A stretch of 64,000 nt of DNA, from assembly GCA_033297205.1 (NCBI GenBank), contig MU859110.1, positions 62,001 to 126,000 on the forward strand, read 5' to 3'. Both the position numbers and the translations under genes were made by a program. Positions 37,320-47,361 of this stretch are shown here, one piece after another. Under the pieces are notes generated by a model. That model was not told the origin of the DNA, made no database searches, and saw nothing but the letters and a program-made list of their open reading frames with translations. How positions within the stretch are numbered: the first letter of the stretch is position 1; every line of letters begins with the position of its first letter. The stretch comes from Pseudoneurospora amorphoporcata. Its lineage: Eukaryota; Ascomycota; Sordariomycetes; Sordariales; Sordariaceae.

Positions 37320-37368
37320 CATTTATTTTTTCATTTATTTTTTCATTTATTTTTTCATTTATTTTTTC
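37320..37368. repeat. 12-bp tandem repeat (4 copies)
   Basis: The unit CATTTATTTTTT repeats exactly at period 12, with the C at 37320, 37332, 37344, 37356 and 37368. It sits inside the AT-rich block and is flanked by degenerate relatives of the unit, so it probably expanded by slippage in the decayed element. Confidence 0.8.
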
Positions 37369-37500
37369 AATTTTTTTTTTATTTATTTTTTTATTTAAAT
37401 TTTTATTTAAATTTTTTTTTTTTCTTCTTATTTTTTTTTTTTTTTTTTTTGTATATATATATAAAGCGTTTCTTTTAAAAATATAACCTTTTATTAATTA

Positions 37501-37566
37501 AAGCTAAGATTTGAACACACTACCTTTTAAAAGGTAAATTTAAATCTTCCTAACTAAGCCATCCTA
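37501..37566 (-). repeat. Nested inverted repeat with tRNA-like boxes
   Basis: Outer arms AAGATTT (37506-37512) and AAATCTT (37552-37558) enclose a perfect 16-base palindrome TACCTTTTAAAAGGTA (37521-37536). On the minus strand the order TGGCTTAGTTAGG, palindrome, GTGTTCAAATC resembles a tRNA A box, an anticodon arm and a B box. The acceptor and T stems do not pair, so it is not a functional tRNA; a RIP-decayed tRNA or tRNA-derived SINE is one reading, an unrelated repeat end another. Confidence 0.4.
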
Positions 37567-38430
37567 TCTTTTATTTATTCTTTCTTTTTTTTTCCTCTTC
37601 TACCTGAAAGGCGCTAAGGAAATCCTAAGGCTCTAAGGCGTTAAAGAATTGCCAAGGCGTTAAAAAAGCGCTAAAAATTTTTAAACTAATTAAATACTTC
37701 GCATCCAACCTTTGACAAGGGCAGTGATCCAGGCTTGGGACAGTAGTTCAATTCAGCTAATAAACTACTTTGGTCTCGAAGGCCTTGTTGATCCCTTCAA
37801 CCTTTAAACAAAAGCTAGGCTTCAAGGCCTTTTTATACCAAAGAGACTTGGTACGTACTGAGGTACGCACCGAGCCTTGTTGCCTAATGCCTCAAGGTAT
37901 CTATCTGGCGGTCTTCATATATATGGACCTTCCTGAGTGCTTCCAACCATTCTCCTTCTTCCTTCTGGCGCCGGCCTTCGTTCGGTCGCCCTCATGATGA
38001 TGCTCATGTCACAGGGTTAGACCTCTGTGATTGTCGTACGTGATTGCTGTCATAGCTCACCACTATGTACTATTCACATGCTTGTGCAGGCTGCAGCTGC
38101 TTTAGAAGCAGCTACAGCGGCACTTATAAGGCTGACGTCAAGCGTTGAGGTTCTGTTAGCCTTGGAAACCCTAACTCAGAACTGTAGGCAAATGTCCATG
38201 TGACACAACCTTAAAAATTTTCTTGAAAATCGTCAAGACAAAAGCAAATTAATAGAAACGCCGCTATTTTCGCTAATTTTATTACATTAAGATACAAATT
38301 TAAAAGGAGGAAGATATAGATTAAAATTATCTTTTTTCCTTTTTTTTTTTTTTTAATATCTTTTTAGAATAATTATCTTGATTTCTAATAGGAAAACGAG
38401 AGCATAGTCTGTCGTTGCTATTCGAACAGT

Positions 38431-39124
38431 GTCTCGCCTCTCCACTATCCCGGATCAACATGTGGTCCGTGTTTACGAGAAATCGCAGCCCGTAAACAGA
38501 AACACCGCCGCGCTGCGTCGATACGGGCCTACGGACCGTGACCTTTGGTGCGGATTTTCCATAACACCTTTAGTGGGCCGCGCATCTCCTTGCATGGGCA
38601 TGGTGTTTCAACTAGGTAGCTTCCACCATCGGGAACATAACAATCTTACGTCATCTGTTGTCGATGTCAAAGTTCGCGAAAGAGCAACTACCGTAGAGGT
38701 AGGTTCACCAAAAGAGAAACAAGCAATATCTTTCGCTGCCTAGATATATGTTTAATATGTAGTGAGGCTTCCCCGATGCTGGGTATAAACTGAGCATCAA
38801 TCTTTCTGAAAGAAAAAAAAAAAAAAAAAATGCATAACAAGCAAGCTCGCTGTAAGGGTGCTAAGTCGAGCAACTCTGAATGCTCGTCAATCTCCAAGCC
38901 TCCTTCCCTACGTAATCCTTTATGCGCCAGTATTAACCCCCAACCAAACTTGCAAGTATGTGAACTCCTCATAATGCAGACGATACGAACTACACCCCAT
39001 CCAGTGTGGGTGTCCTGGCCCAACTGATCAAACGCCGAAGGCGCCGTGTATCGAAAAAGTAATTCCTTCCCATATCCCAGCGTAATTTCCAGAGATTGTC
39101 CTGCGGTTGACACTCGCCCTTCCT
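38431..39124. other. Intergenic, downstream of the E2 gene
   Basis: Back to normal composition. No motif-bearing frame. An A tract at 38812-38830 (about 18 A) lies within the 3' flank of the UBE2W-like gene. Confidence 0.45.
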
Positions 39125-39745
39125 CTAGACGGTATTATCGTGATAGTAGAACTCGATATCCTTGGGGCGCTGCTTGTTGCCGCGAACAAATTCCTCATCG
39201 CCGGGAGGTCGCTCGTTCTTGGTGTTCCCGGTCAACATGCTCTGTAGACTCATGCATACGCTTTCCACGCTTTGCACGGGGCTCCAACCTTGTTGACCGA
39301 GTAGGTCGAGACAGATGATTCCGTTAGAATAGATGTGGGGGTGGATCGGAATCGGGCGATCGGCTTGTTTGACAAATACGACTTCGGGAGGCTCTAAGAC
39401 TTGATCAGCTTTTGTACTATCAACCGCAGCCTGTATCAATCTTGCGTACCGATGGGGTATGACTGGCTGAACCGGAACTTCAGTCGATATGTCTCGTTGA
39501 GATAAAGCGGGTTATTGTCGAGGACTTTTATGTCCAGGAACCACTCTTCCAAGTTGTCGGCGGAGACAAGTTCGATCCCAGGTGGCAAGCCGTTCTGTAT
39601 CTGATGAACAGGAATATGATCGCGTCAGTTTTTGCAATCAACCTCTGGATTCATCTTAACCTATGTGGTGTGAGGTCTGCTCGGACATCCAACTAACCTT
39701 ACTCAGCTCCTTCCCCAGCCTTTTGGCAGCAAATTGTACCGGCAT
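39125..39745 (-). CDS. Ubiquitin-conjugating enzyme E2, UBE2W-type
   Basis: Exons 39745-39698, 39600-39450 and 39393-39125 give 155 aa, close to the ~150 aa of UBE2W. UBE2W is an unusual E2 that attaches ubiquitin to the alpha-amino group of substrate N-termini rather than lysine. Seen here: AKRLGKELSK start, PPGIELVSADNLEEWFLDIK, YRLKFRFSQSYPIEPPEVVF, then HPHIYSNGIICLDLL with catalytic Cys about C94, WSPVQSVESVCMSLQSML and the C-terminal EFYYHDNTV. The HPHxYSNGxICL motif and the YHDxT end are the features that single out UBE2W among E2s. All three exons join in phase; the middle intron (39451-39599 side gaps of 97 and 56 nt) uses GTTAGT and GTACGC donors. Function as an N-terminal ubiquitinating enzyme is inferred from the family. 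Confidence 0.9.
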
Positions 39746-42025
39746 GTTTGCTGAGTGACCACAAGTTGCTGTTGCAGCGACGTGATAATCCGCGATGACG
39801 AACAGGCGAGCCTCGCAAGGCGACAGTGGATTGCGGGCTGATAGGTAATCGTAGGTAGGTGATGAAGCTTGAGGTTGGCGGGGTTATGTTTGACCAATCC
39901 TGGAGGGGCAGCAGAAGAGAACAAAGAGCCTGAAAGTAATGTTGGATAATGATCTGAGCTTGCGGTCCCTGTCCGTTCAAGTTCAAGCTGAAGTTTTGCT
40001 AATGCCAGATTAACTCCGTTAAGTGAATCGCGCAACGTTTGCTCCGAGTTGCAAAGGGATTGTTGGCAGGGCTGAAGCTGAGAAGGGTCTCCGCGACAAC
40101 AGCTCAAGATAGGAAACAACGTCCACAAGTGGTGAGACCAGGAGCGACCCAGGAGAGGGAAAGAGGAAACCGCATTTCGCGCCTGAAGGATTCCACTGAT
40201 TTCACGCGCGGGGGACTGTCCATCGATTGGTCGGTACAACTGCAGGGCTGCGGCTTCCGTTTGGAACCAAACGCGATATGGGAGAGCCTTTTTCTCTAGG
40301 TGACCTTTCCAACACATTCACTTCGCCCTATAGGTTGCAGGTTGTTTCCATCCGGCCAAGGTACTAGTACTTCCATTATAATCTGACAAGGTCACTAGAG
40401 CGCTCGGGCCATATCCCTTGTCACACATCCAAGATACCAATCGTCGGTCATCAAGAATTTTGATATCACTTGGTTAAGGTAAGCACATGGGAGGATCCGA
40501 AGGGGAAATCCTCATGTATTGCCCCGTTTAGTTCCATATCCGTTTTCTATATGAAGCATCAGACTACCAAAAGCAGCCTGAGGATGAGGTCGTACAGGTC
40601 CATGTAGCAGTATTAGAGAGATGAAGCCAAGCCACGACACTGCTAGAGTACATCGAGGTTCACTACAGCAAGTTCGCGGTGGTGACCACTCACTCGAAGA
40701 CCGATACACCGTTTTCGACTTGTTCCCCGAGATAGTGCAGCAAGCAGACAATGGAGTCTTCATCCTTAAAGCTCAGGTTGGTGAGAAAATTGAACAGCGG
40801 AAGACGTGAAGACGCGGAGTGTAGTCAAGAATCGATGATGGATGGTCGGATGAGTTGAGATGTTCAAAGTTCGCAGTCTGTTTGTTTCGATGCAGTGCTC
40901 ATTTCAGGGCTGCATCTCTAGCACGACCCGACGGGGGCCCAAGACATGACCCTTGTCGGGTAAGATCCCACTTTCACCTCATGCTTTACCCCTCCCCAAT
41001 CACAGGCCCGCCAAGACTATACGGTGCCCCTTCTTTGCGCACCCTGGGGGACATGGCGGTTCGTGGGCTGAGCACTCCACGGCCTCCTTCATAGCCCACT
41101 CTGCTCACGCCTTGGCGCATTGGATGCCTCGAGTTTGAATGTTGTTGTAACGATGGCTCAACCTTAAAGAAACGAAAAGTACCGGGTTTAACAGTGAAAT
41201 CACCAACAACTGGTTGTATCTTGCAAAGATCGCCTAAGAGTTGGGCCCAAAACAGCCCCAAGGCGCACGTCAAGGTGACCCGCCCGTCTGCTGTAGTGTT
41301 GCTTGGTAGAGTGGAATGAGGGACGATGACGGGGGCCAGTGGCATTGACGGGACAGTGGAAATGGAAGAGCAAGCGGAGGCATCCTTCATGCCACGGGGT
41401 TTGGGTTGATACGGTACCCCGCCTCTCTCCAGCCCTCACGAGTTTCCATTGTGCAAGTCGTTTTAGATATATCCCCCTTCATCCCATTCCTGAAGCGAAC
41501 GACATTCCAATAACTCCATTTGGTCAGTTGCACTTGCACAGGGCTTACACCCCATCAGTTCGTTTGCAGGCAAGTACTCCCACTCATCGTGGAGTTAGTA
41601 GGACCTACCCTCAGCCCGTATCACACTGAGCGGATCCCCCCTAGGTCCCCTGTCGTCTTACCTACCTGACGTGTGTACCTCAGCTCCGTCTGGACCCAGA
41701 ACTTACCTACCTACCTAGTTAGAACTTTGACAGCCGCCTTTCTTGTCCAGCCCAATCTACTGCTGCCAAGCATCCCCTCGTCTTGCTCTGCCACTCCTTC
41801 GCAGCCCATTCCCGAATCTCAGCTCTTCAGCCCCTCGTCCTAGTCAATCGCAAACCAGTCTTCAAGTTTCGCCCAAGTTCAAGCTCGACCGGTTCGGTTA
41901 TCAATCTCGATAGCCGCCTGCCACTTGCACACTCGAGAGCGGAAGGAAGAGAATCAAGCAGCTCTTCCCCCTCCCTCGATCCGTCCACCACGCCTTCTTG
42001 ATTCGTTTCTCTAGACATCAACACC
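39746..42025. other. Intergenic, no gene seen
   Basis: Between divergent E2 and kinase genes. A 204-codon open frame on the minus strand at 39703-40317 is mostly 5' flank of the E2 gene and has no recognisable domain. TACCTACCTACCTAG occurs near 41704-41718, part of a recurring motif. Confidence 0.45.
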
Positions 42026-42223
42026 ATGAGCTGTAAGTTCCCTCTGCTCCCGCGCGGTCTCGTCAGCCTTGGTCTGTTCCTTTCAGGTCTCCTCTCAAGT
42101 CTTTTCCCCCTCGGATAGACAAAGAAGAACTGGGCCCCCGTCATACACCCCTATACCACCTCCTTCCCGATCATATCAGTAGCTGACCATGGATTCCTCA
42201 CGCCCAGTCTCCAACATGCTTAA
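42026..42223 (+). promoter_or_regulatory. Spliced upstream ORF overlapping the kinase start
   Basis: An ATG at 42026 is followed by a leader intron (42033-42179, GTAAGT donor, TATCAG acceptor). After splicing it forms a 16-codon ORF that runs over the kinase ATG (42189) in another frame and stops at 42221-42223. Unspliced, it reads 30 codons and stops before the kinase. Either way it should lower initiation at the main start. Confidence 0.4.
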
Positions 42224-43702
42224 CCGCCTTCACGGGCAACCCGAGAGTTACGACAAGAAGTACGCCTCCGATCCCCGTTCTCGTCCGTTCGCTTGCCTCG
42301 CCTATCGCACTAACACCCTATATCAGGTCCAAGTACTCCTTTGGTCGAACGCTCGGTGCTGGTACCTATGGTATCGTCAGAGAGGCCAGCGGCCCTACTG
42401 GCAGGGTTGCTATCAAGATCATATTGAAAAAGAACGTCAAGGGTAATGAGCAGATGGTTCTTGACGAGCTAGAGATGCTTCAGCGCCTCAAGCACCCTCA
42501 CATTGTCAAGTTTGTCGATTGGTTCGAGTCCAGGGTGTGTATGGTTTACGATTGACTTAGGGTAGCTACGACGAAACTAACATTGCTTCCTCCACTAGGA
42601 CAAGTACTACATCGTTACTCAGCTTGCGACGGGAGGCGAGCTTTTCGATAGGATCTGTGAGCAAGGAAAATTCACGGAAAAGGATGCTTCGCAGACCATC
42701 AAGCAAGTTTTGGATGCCGTCAACTACCTCCATGAGAAAAACGTTGTCCACCGGGGTAAGTCCACATAATTCCTTACCTCAACCGCCTGGTCTAACCCTT
42801 CATTTCACAGATCTCAAGCCTGAGAACCTCCTATATCTTACTCGAGATCCCGACTCGGATCTCGTCCTGGCCGACTTCGGTATTGCCAAGATGTTGGACA
42901 ATAAGGACGAGGTTCTCACGACAATGGCCGGCTCGTTCGGCTATGCAGCGCCCGAAGTTATGCTCAAGCAGGGTCACGGCAAGCCTGTCGATATGTGGTC
43001 AATGGGTGTTATTACGTATACTCTTCTTTGCGGCTACTCGCCATTCCGCTCCGAGAACCTTCAGGACCTCATCGACGAGTGCAGCAGCGGCAACGTTGTC
43101 TTCCATGAGCGTTACTGGAAGGACGTCAGCAATGACGCCAAGGATTTCATTCTGAGGCTTTTGCAGCCCAAGCCGGAGAACCGGTGGACAAGTCAGGTGA
43201 GACTCATGTTCTGCTGTGCTGATCTGACATCCATGAATACGGCTACTGACACGCACGCCCCGATCAATAGCAAGCTCTGGCTCACCCCTGGCTCCGCGGC
43301 GATTCCGCAACCAACCACAACTTGTTGCCCGAGATCAAGGCCTACCTTACCAAGGCCCGCCTCAGACGCGGCATCGAGATGGTCAAGCTCGCAAACCGTA
43401 TCGAGCAGCTCAAGATGCAGGAGGACGACCCGGAGAACACAGATATGCCCGGCGATGCAACACTTGCTGCCGACCAGGCCCAGTCCCGCCATCGCGCTCT
43501 ATCCGTTGCGAGCACCACGGGCGGAGCCTCAGACGCCGAGAACGCCACCGCACCCGCCGAAAAGCGGACACTTTCCAAGACTATCAAGACGGCCATCTTC
43601 CGCGAGGTCGTTCTGGCCAAGGTTCGCGAGATGAAGGAGCAGGAAGAGGCCAAAAAGCTTGCGGAAGAGGCGGAGACGAAGGCCAAGAGCTTTCAAGCTT
43701 AG
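42189..43702 (+). CDS. camk-1: Ca2+/calmodulin-dependent protein kinase (CaMK-1 type)
   Basis: Exons 42189-42259, 42327-42534, 42599-42755, 42811-43196 and 43271-43702 give 417 aa. It is a soluble Ser/Thr kinase activated by Ca2+/calmodulin. Sequence evidence: P-loop GRTLGAGTYGIV, VAIKIILKK (catalytic Lys about K54), WFESRDKYYIVTQLATGGEL, HRDLKPENLL (D146; the HRD motif is split by an intron), DFGIAKML (D167), the T-loop with TTMAGSFGYAAPE, DMWSMGVITYTLLCGYSPF, and LAHPWL at the end of the catalytic core. The following basic amphipathic stretch ARLRRGIEMVKLANRIEQLK is the likely autoinhibitory/calmodulin-binding region. The closest characterised fungal relative is the CaMK-1 class; the symbol follows Neurospora usage. 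The leader carries an intron and an overlapping uORF. Confidence 0.93.
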
Positions 43703-46068
43703 GGATGCTTGAGTTGGAACAGAGGATCATAGACATATGAGTGTGGGTTCTTGTTGCTGTTGCTTTTGATGTTGTTTGATACCAAAACATGAGCATCTCT
43801 GGATGCATGCGGATACGACGTGAGTGTATGGGGCACATTGCGCGTCTTGGCTGGGGTTCTGATTGTCAGCTCTGGTACAATATTGGGCTCTATATTTGGT
43901 ATTGGGTTTGAGCGCTTCAATTCTCAGTATATCCGGGAGGGAAGCGGAAGTCACGACTATGCGTTCTGTGCGATCAGTTTTACCCATGGGGAACTCTTGG
44001 AGTGGTCCACCAGCGTTGAATATAGTATGAGACCAATCTTTCTCGTTAATGTCGCACGTCAAATCGTTGCTCTTTACCTGCGGTACCTGGGTTACCTAGC
44101 CCCCTCGTAGGGTGCGTAGTGATATGACGGGAATATGGTCCCGTTAGTCTACTTCTGCTGAGGAGGTTGGGATACGTATCTGAACCATCCCCGAACGTAA
44201 GTACGATGAAATGTCTCGTGATGGCACATGTCACCACCTACCAGATCCTCGGGTTTCCATCCGGTCTTTGGTCTTTCATCCCATATGGCGTCTGTCATCG
44301 CATATAAGAGCCATGGTCCATTTCATCCAAACATGCACTAGTTCCGTCGAGATTAGCTCTTTATCCTTGATCTTCAACATCTATTTACTTTCGTCAAATT
44401 CTCCGGCGCGCCAGCCCTCAATCTATCTGCTGTGATACTATCCATGGCTTAGTGAAGAAGACTTGATCAAAGCTCAATTCACACTGGATCAGGGTTAGTG
44501 TGTTTCTCTTGGTTTTACCCTATACTTTCTTTGATCCTTTGCATAGCACGGAGATATAACTGGATTGGAGATTACGTGAACAGAGGCGTGGGTATTTTAC
44601 CGATGGAAGGATGTTTTCGTCAATTGGTGTGCGTACGTAGATACATACCTACCTAAGAATCATCGAATTCCAACTTGCATTCTAGAGCATAGGTATACTG
44701 TATGTATGTATCTATGTATGTCCGGAACAACACGAGGTAAAATCATGTATTTAAGCTGTCAGAAGCGATCGCTTGATAACTGTGCGTGCGTTGCGTAGAC
44801 GGGAGGTGAGTAGGGTAGGCATTCGAAATATTCTTGCTACATAAGTAGCTAGCTGCTTTATTGGCATTGACATGTATCATGCGGCTTTCCCGCGAGATTT
44901 TAGTACGGAATTCGATGTTGGCATTGAATATCACGCAGGTTGTGAGAATTCATTTTCCCCCTGACTCCATTCGTTGGGAGCGTAACTGAAGTGAAAACTG
45001 AAGTAAGGGACGGTCGTTGTGTGGAGGTGGCATGAAGCTAAGGTTGCTCTTGCCTCTTCACTTTTCTTTTGTTCCTTCCCTTACCTAGAGGTCTGAGGTT
45101 AGGCTGGTTTTAGACACGTCTTGCATTCACACTTGCCTCAGTTGAGAGGCAACGAAGGCAAAAACCAATTAAAGCGCGTGCTCCTGTGTTTATTATGATT
45201 CCCTCCATTATTTATTCAAGCAATCTTGGGGTTTGAGTTGCGGTTCACGGTCACGGTGCAGCCCAAACATTTCGGATGTCGTCTTTTATATTTATGCCTA
45301 AACATGGTTGAAGCCACTGAATGCGTAGTTTATATGCTTTGTGTGTGACAGACATGATATCATCATTTAATGTTTTAAGATCCTAACGAAAACGGAGCAG
45401 CAAAGAGGATATTGAGCAAAATGAACACTCCAAAGAGTGAAGTATCCTTGTTATTTGATCCCAGTGTACAAGAGAGCACAAAAGGGATATTGTATATCTG
45501 TCAAGCCAAAATTGCAACAAGTGCATGATCTCCTCCCAGTCTCCCACACACCATCTCCTCGCCCGTTTATCCTTTCCCAAACCAAAGCCAAGTCAAATTG
45601 CCCGCCCAATGATTAGAAAAAAAAAAAGATGGATAAACGATAGATACAGAGAAAATGAAATCCCAAAAACGATGTGACTGAACTCCTTCGCCATGTGTGT
45701 GTAAAATAAAAACAAATTTGACTCCGCCGATCCCCCACATTTGATAATAAAAATGTTGAAAAAATGGTAACCCCGGTCTAAGTTTCCTCTTCTACCAAAT
45801 TGCACAGGTTTGGTACAGATATAGAACAAGATTGATGTGTGTAATGAGTGTACAAGTGATTGGGATGATCGCCAGTGGGGGGTTTTTGTGGTCCCCGAAA
45901 TGGTCCCCGCGATGATGAGATGTTGGATAAATAGAATAACACTGTTCATTTAACCATCATGCACGAACCCTTTTTTTTGCCCTGGACCCGTTCTAATGAT
46001 GTGTGTGACGATAAAATGGAGTTTGGATGAAATGCTGGACGGCGATCATTAGATTTCATTTTGGAGAT
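43703..46068. other. Intergenic, kinase 3' side to hypothetical gene 3' side
   Basis: Two convergent 3' flanks. Nothing beyond short motif-free frames. Contains a TATG/GTAT microsatellite-like run near 44700-44720, the palindrome variant TACCTAGAGGTC at 45082-45093, and an A-rich 45.6-45.9 kb stretch likely within the 3' UTR of the neighbouring minus-strand gene. Confidence 0.45.
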
Positions 46069-47361
46069 TTAGGCGGGGGTTAGCTCCGCCAAGACCGTTT
46101 CGCAAAGCTCCTCGTACCGTTGGGTATCAAATCGCTTGCGCTGCCAGCCATCCTTGCGCAGCCGCTCAATGCGAGCTTGCCTGTCAAGAGCGCGGAGCTC
46201 CTCCTTCCCTACGCCGCTTCCTCGGGTGGGCGACTTGGGAGGCTCGGTCGCCATGGCTTCGAGCTGCTGGTCGAGATTGGCCGAGTGTCTCTCAAGCTGT
46301 TCGCGAAGTTCGCGCAGCTGATCGCGGAAACGGTCGATCGATTTTGTGATGTTGAGAGTGTCGTCATCCTCCTCGCAGTTCTCGAATTCTTGGCTGTCCG
46401 TATTGATCGGGAGGGGCAGCTCGACCTCCTGGTACTTCGATGCTGAGACCTCGGGAATTTCTTGACGCGTATTCGTAGCCGGGAAAAAGCCAAAGTCCAC
46501 ACCCAAAGTCGGTGAATCAGGGCGGACCATTGGCTCGGAGAAGCCGAAGTCGAATTCCTCATGGGGAACGGAGAATGATACCTTCTTGACACGCTTTGTG
46601 GGGTTGGCCAACTCTGATGTGTGGTTTGCCAGATCTTCTTGGGAGAAAACCGAGTCGGTCGGTGATGACATGCGGGTTTCTGGGCTCCATGCCCGTGAAT
46701 CGATGGATGAGCTGATAGAGCTACTGGGAGAGTGGCAGCTAGACCCAGACGAAGAGAAGGTGCCGGAACTGCGCCATGCTTGCTTGAGAACAGAGTTCTC
46801 AGCAGCACTGATGAGTGAGGCAGCCTGTTCGAAGTGGGTGCGAGCTTGCTGAAGCAGGGTGGTCCGGAACATGGAGGCCGTGGGTAGAGGTCGGGCGCAG
46901 ATTTCCATACAGGTGGCAGCGTAGAAGTGGAGGTAGATCAAGTAAAGCGGTTCGACGCGCACATCTTCCTTGTCCTTGATGTTGTCTAGGATTTCGATAC
47001 ACTGCGCAGAGCATGCCCTGTACCTCTTGCCGATGTGTAGCTTCTTGATCTCGACGATTGCTCGCTTCCATTCGCTGCGATTTTGTGGTAGTGCAGGAAT
47101 GGCTGGAAGAGCTGGTGACGCAGGACCGGATGAAGAAGACGTGGAGGCACGGGCAGGTACAGGGAGTGACTGTCGCTTAGGTACGCTTTGCTTTGCAAGA
47201 GCAAATGTGGAGTCTCTGTTTGTCCTGAATGTTCGTTCTGAAGTATGTCTGCGATGGTGTTGTTGTTGTTGTTGTTGTTGGGGTTGTGGTTGTTGCTGTT
47301 GTGGGGGCGCAAGACTTGTCCGCTTGCTCGACCCAAGCATAAGAGGAATCAATCCAGCCAT
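46069..47361 (-). CDS. Conserved-looking hypothetical protein, Q-rich N-terminus
   Basis: Not recognised. One exon, 430 aa. The first ~40 residues contain Q/P runs (PPQQQQ, QPQQQQQQQHH) and a Ser/Pro linker. Residues about 95-195 (starting NRSEWKRAIVEIKKLHIGKR, then YRACSAQCIEILDNI and LHFYAATCMEICARPL) look like a compact helical domain, perhaps a TPR/MIT-like three-helix repeat. Then comes a Ser-rich linker with HSPSSSISSS and several SP sites, and a C-terminal coiled coil (RDQLRELREQLERHSANL) ending in a basic region and LCETVLAELTPA. The intact long frame and clear domain segmentation argue that it is a real gene. Function unknown; a cytoplasmic scaffold role is only a guess. Confidence 0.8.
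   Translation of the reverse strand: MAGLIPLMLGSSKRTSLAPPQQQQPQPQQQQQQQHHRRHTSERTFRTNRDSTFALAKQSVPKRQSLPVPARASTSSSSGPASPALPAIPALPQNRSEWKRAIVEIKKLHIGKRYRACSAQCIEILDNIKDKEDVRVEPLYLIYLHFYAATCMEICARPLPTASMFRTTLLQQARTHFEQAASLISAAENSVLKQAWRSSGTFSSSGSSCHSPSSSISSSIDSRAWSPETRMSSPTDSVFSQEDLANHTSELANPTKRVKKVSFSVPHEEFDFGFSEPMVRPDSPTLGVDFGFFPATNTRQEIPEVSASKYQEVELPLPINTDSQEFENCEEDDDTLNITKSIDRFRDQLRELREQLERHSANLDQQLEAMATEPPKSPTRGSGVGKEELRALDRQARIERLRKDGWQRKRFDTQRYEELCETVLAELTPA

Larger units (their letters stand above)
36960..38430. repeat. AT-rich, RIP-like low-complexity block
   Basis: About 1.4 kb that differs sharply from the flanks: T tracts, ATTTATTTTTT runs, almost no C or G between 37140 and 37470, and again at 38200-38390. 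It has no open frame. This is what repeat-induced point mutation plus decay of a transposon usually leaves in Sordariomycetes, but no transposon ends, target-site duplication or coding remnants could be identified. Short motifs such as AAGGCGTTAAA and GCGCTAA recur at 37600-37680. Confidence 0.6.

Noticed and set aside
39703..40317. 204-codon minus-strand frame upstream of the E2 gene
   Set aside because: Overlaps the E2 first exon in another frame and has no recognisable domain; more likely leader DNA.
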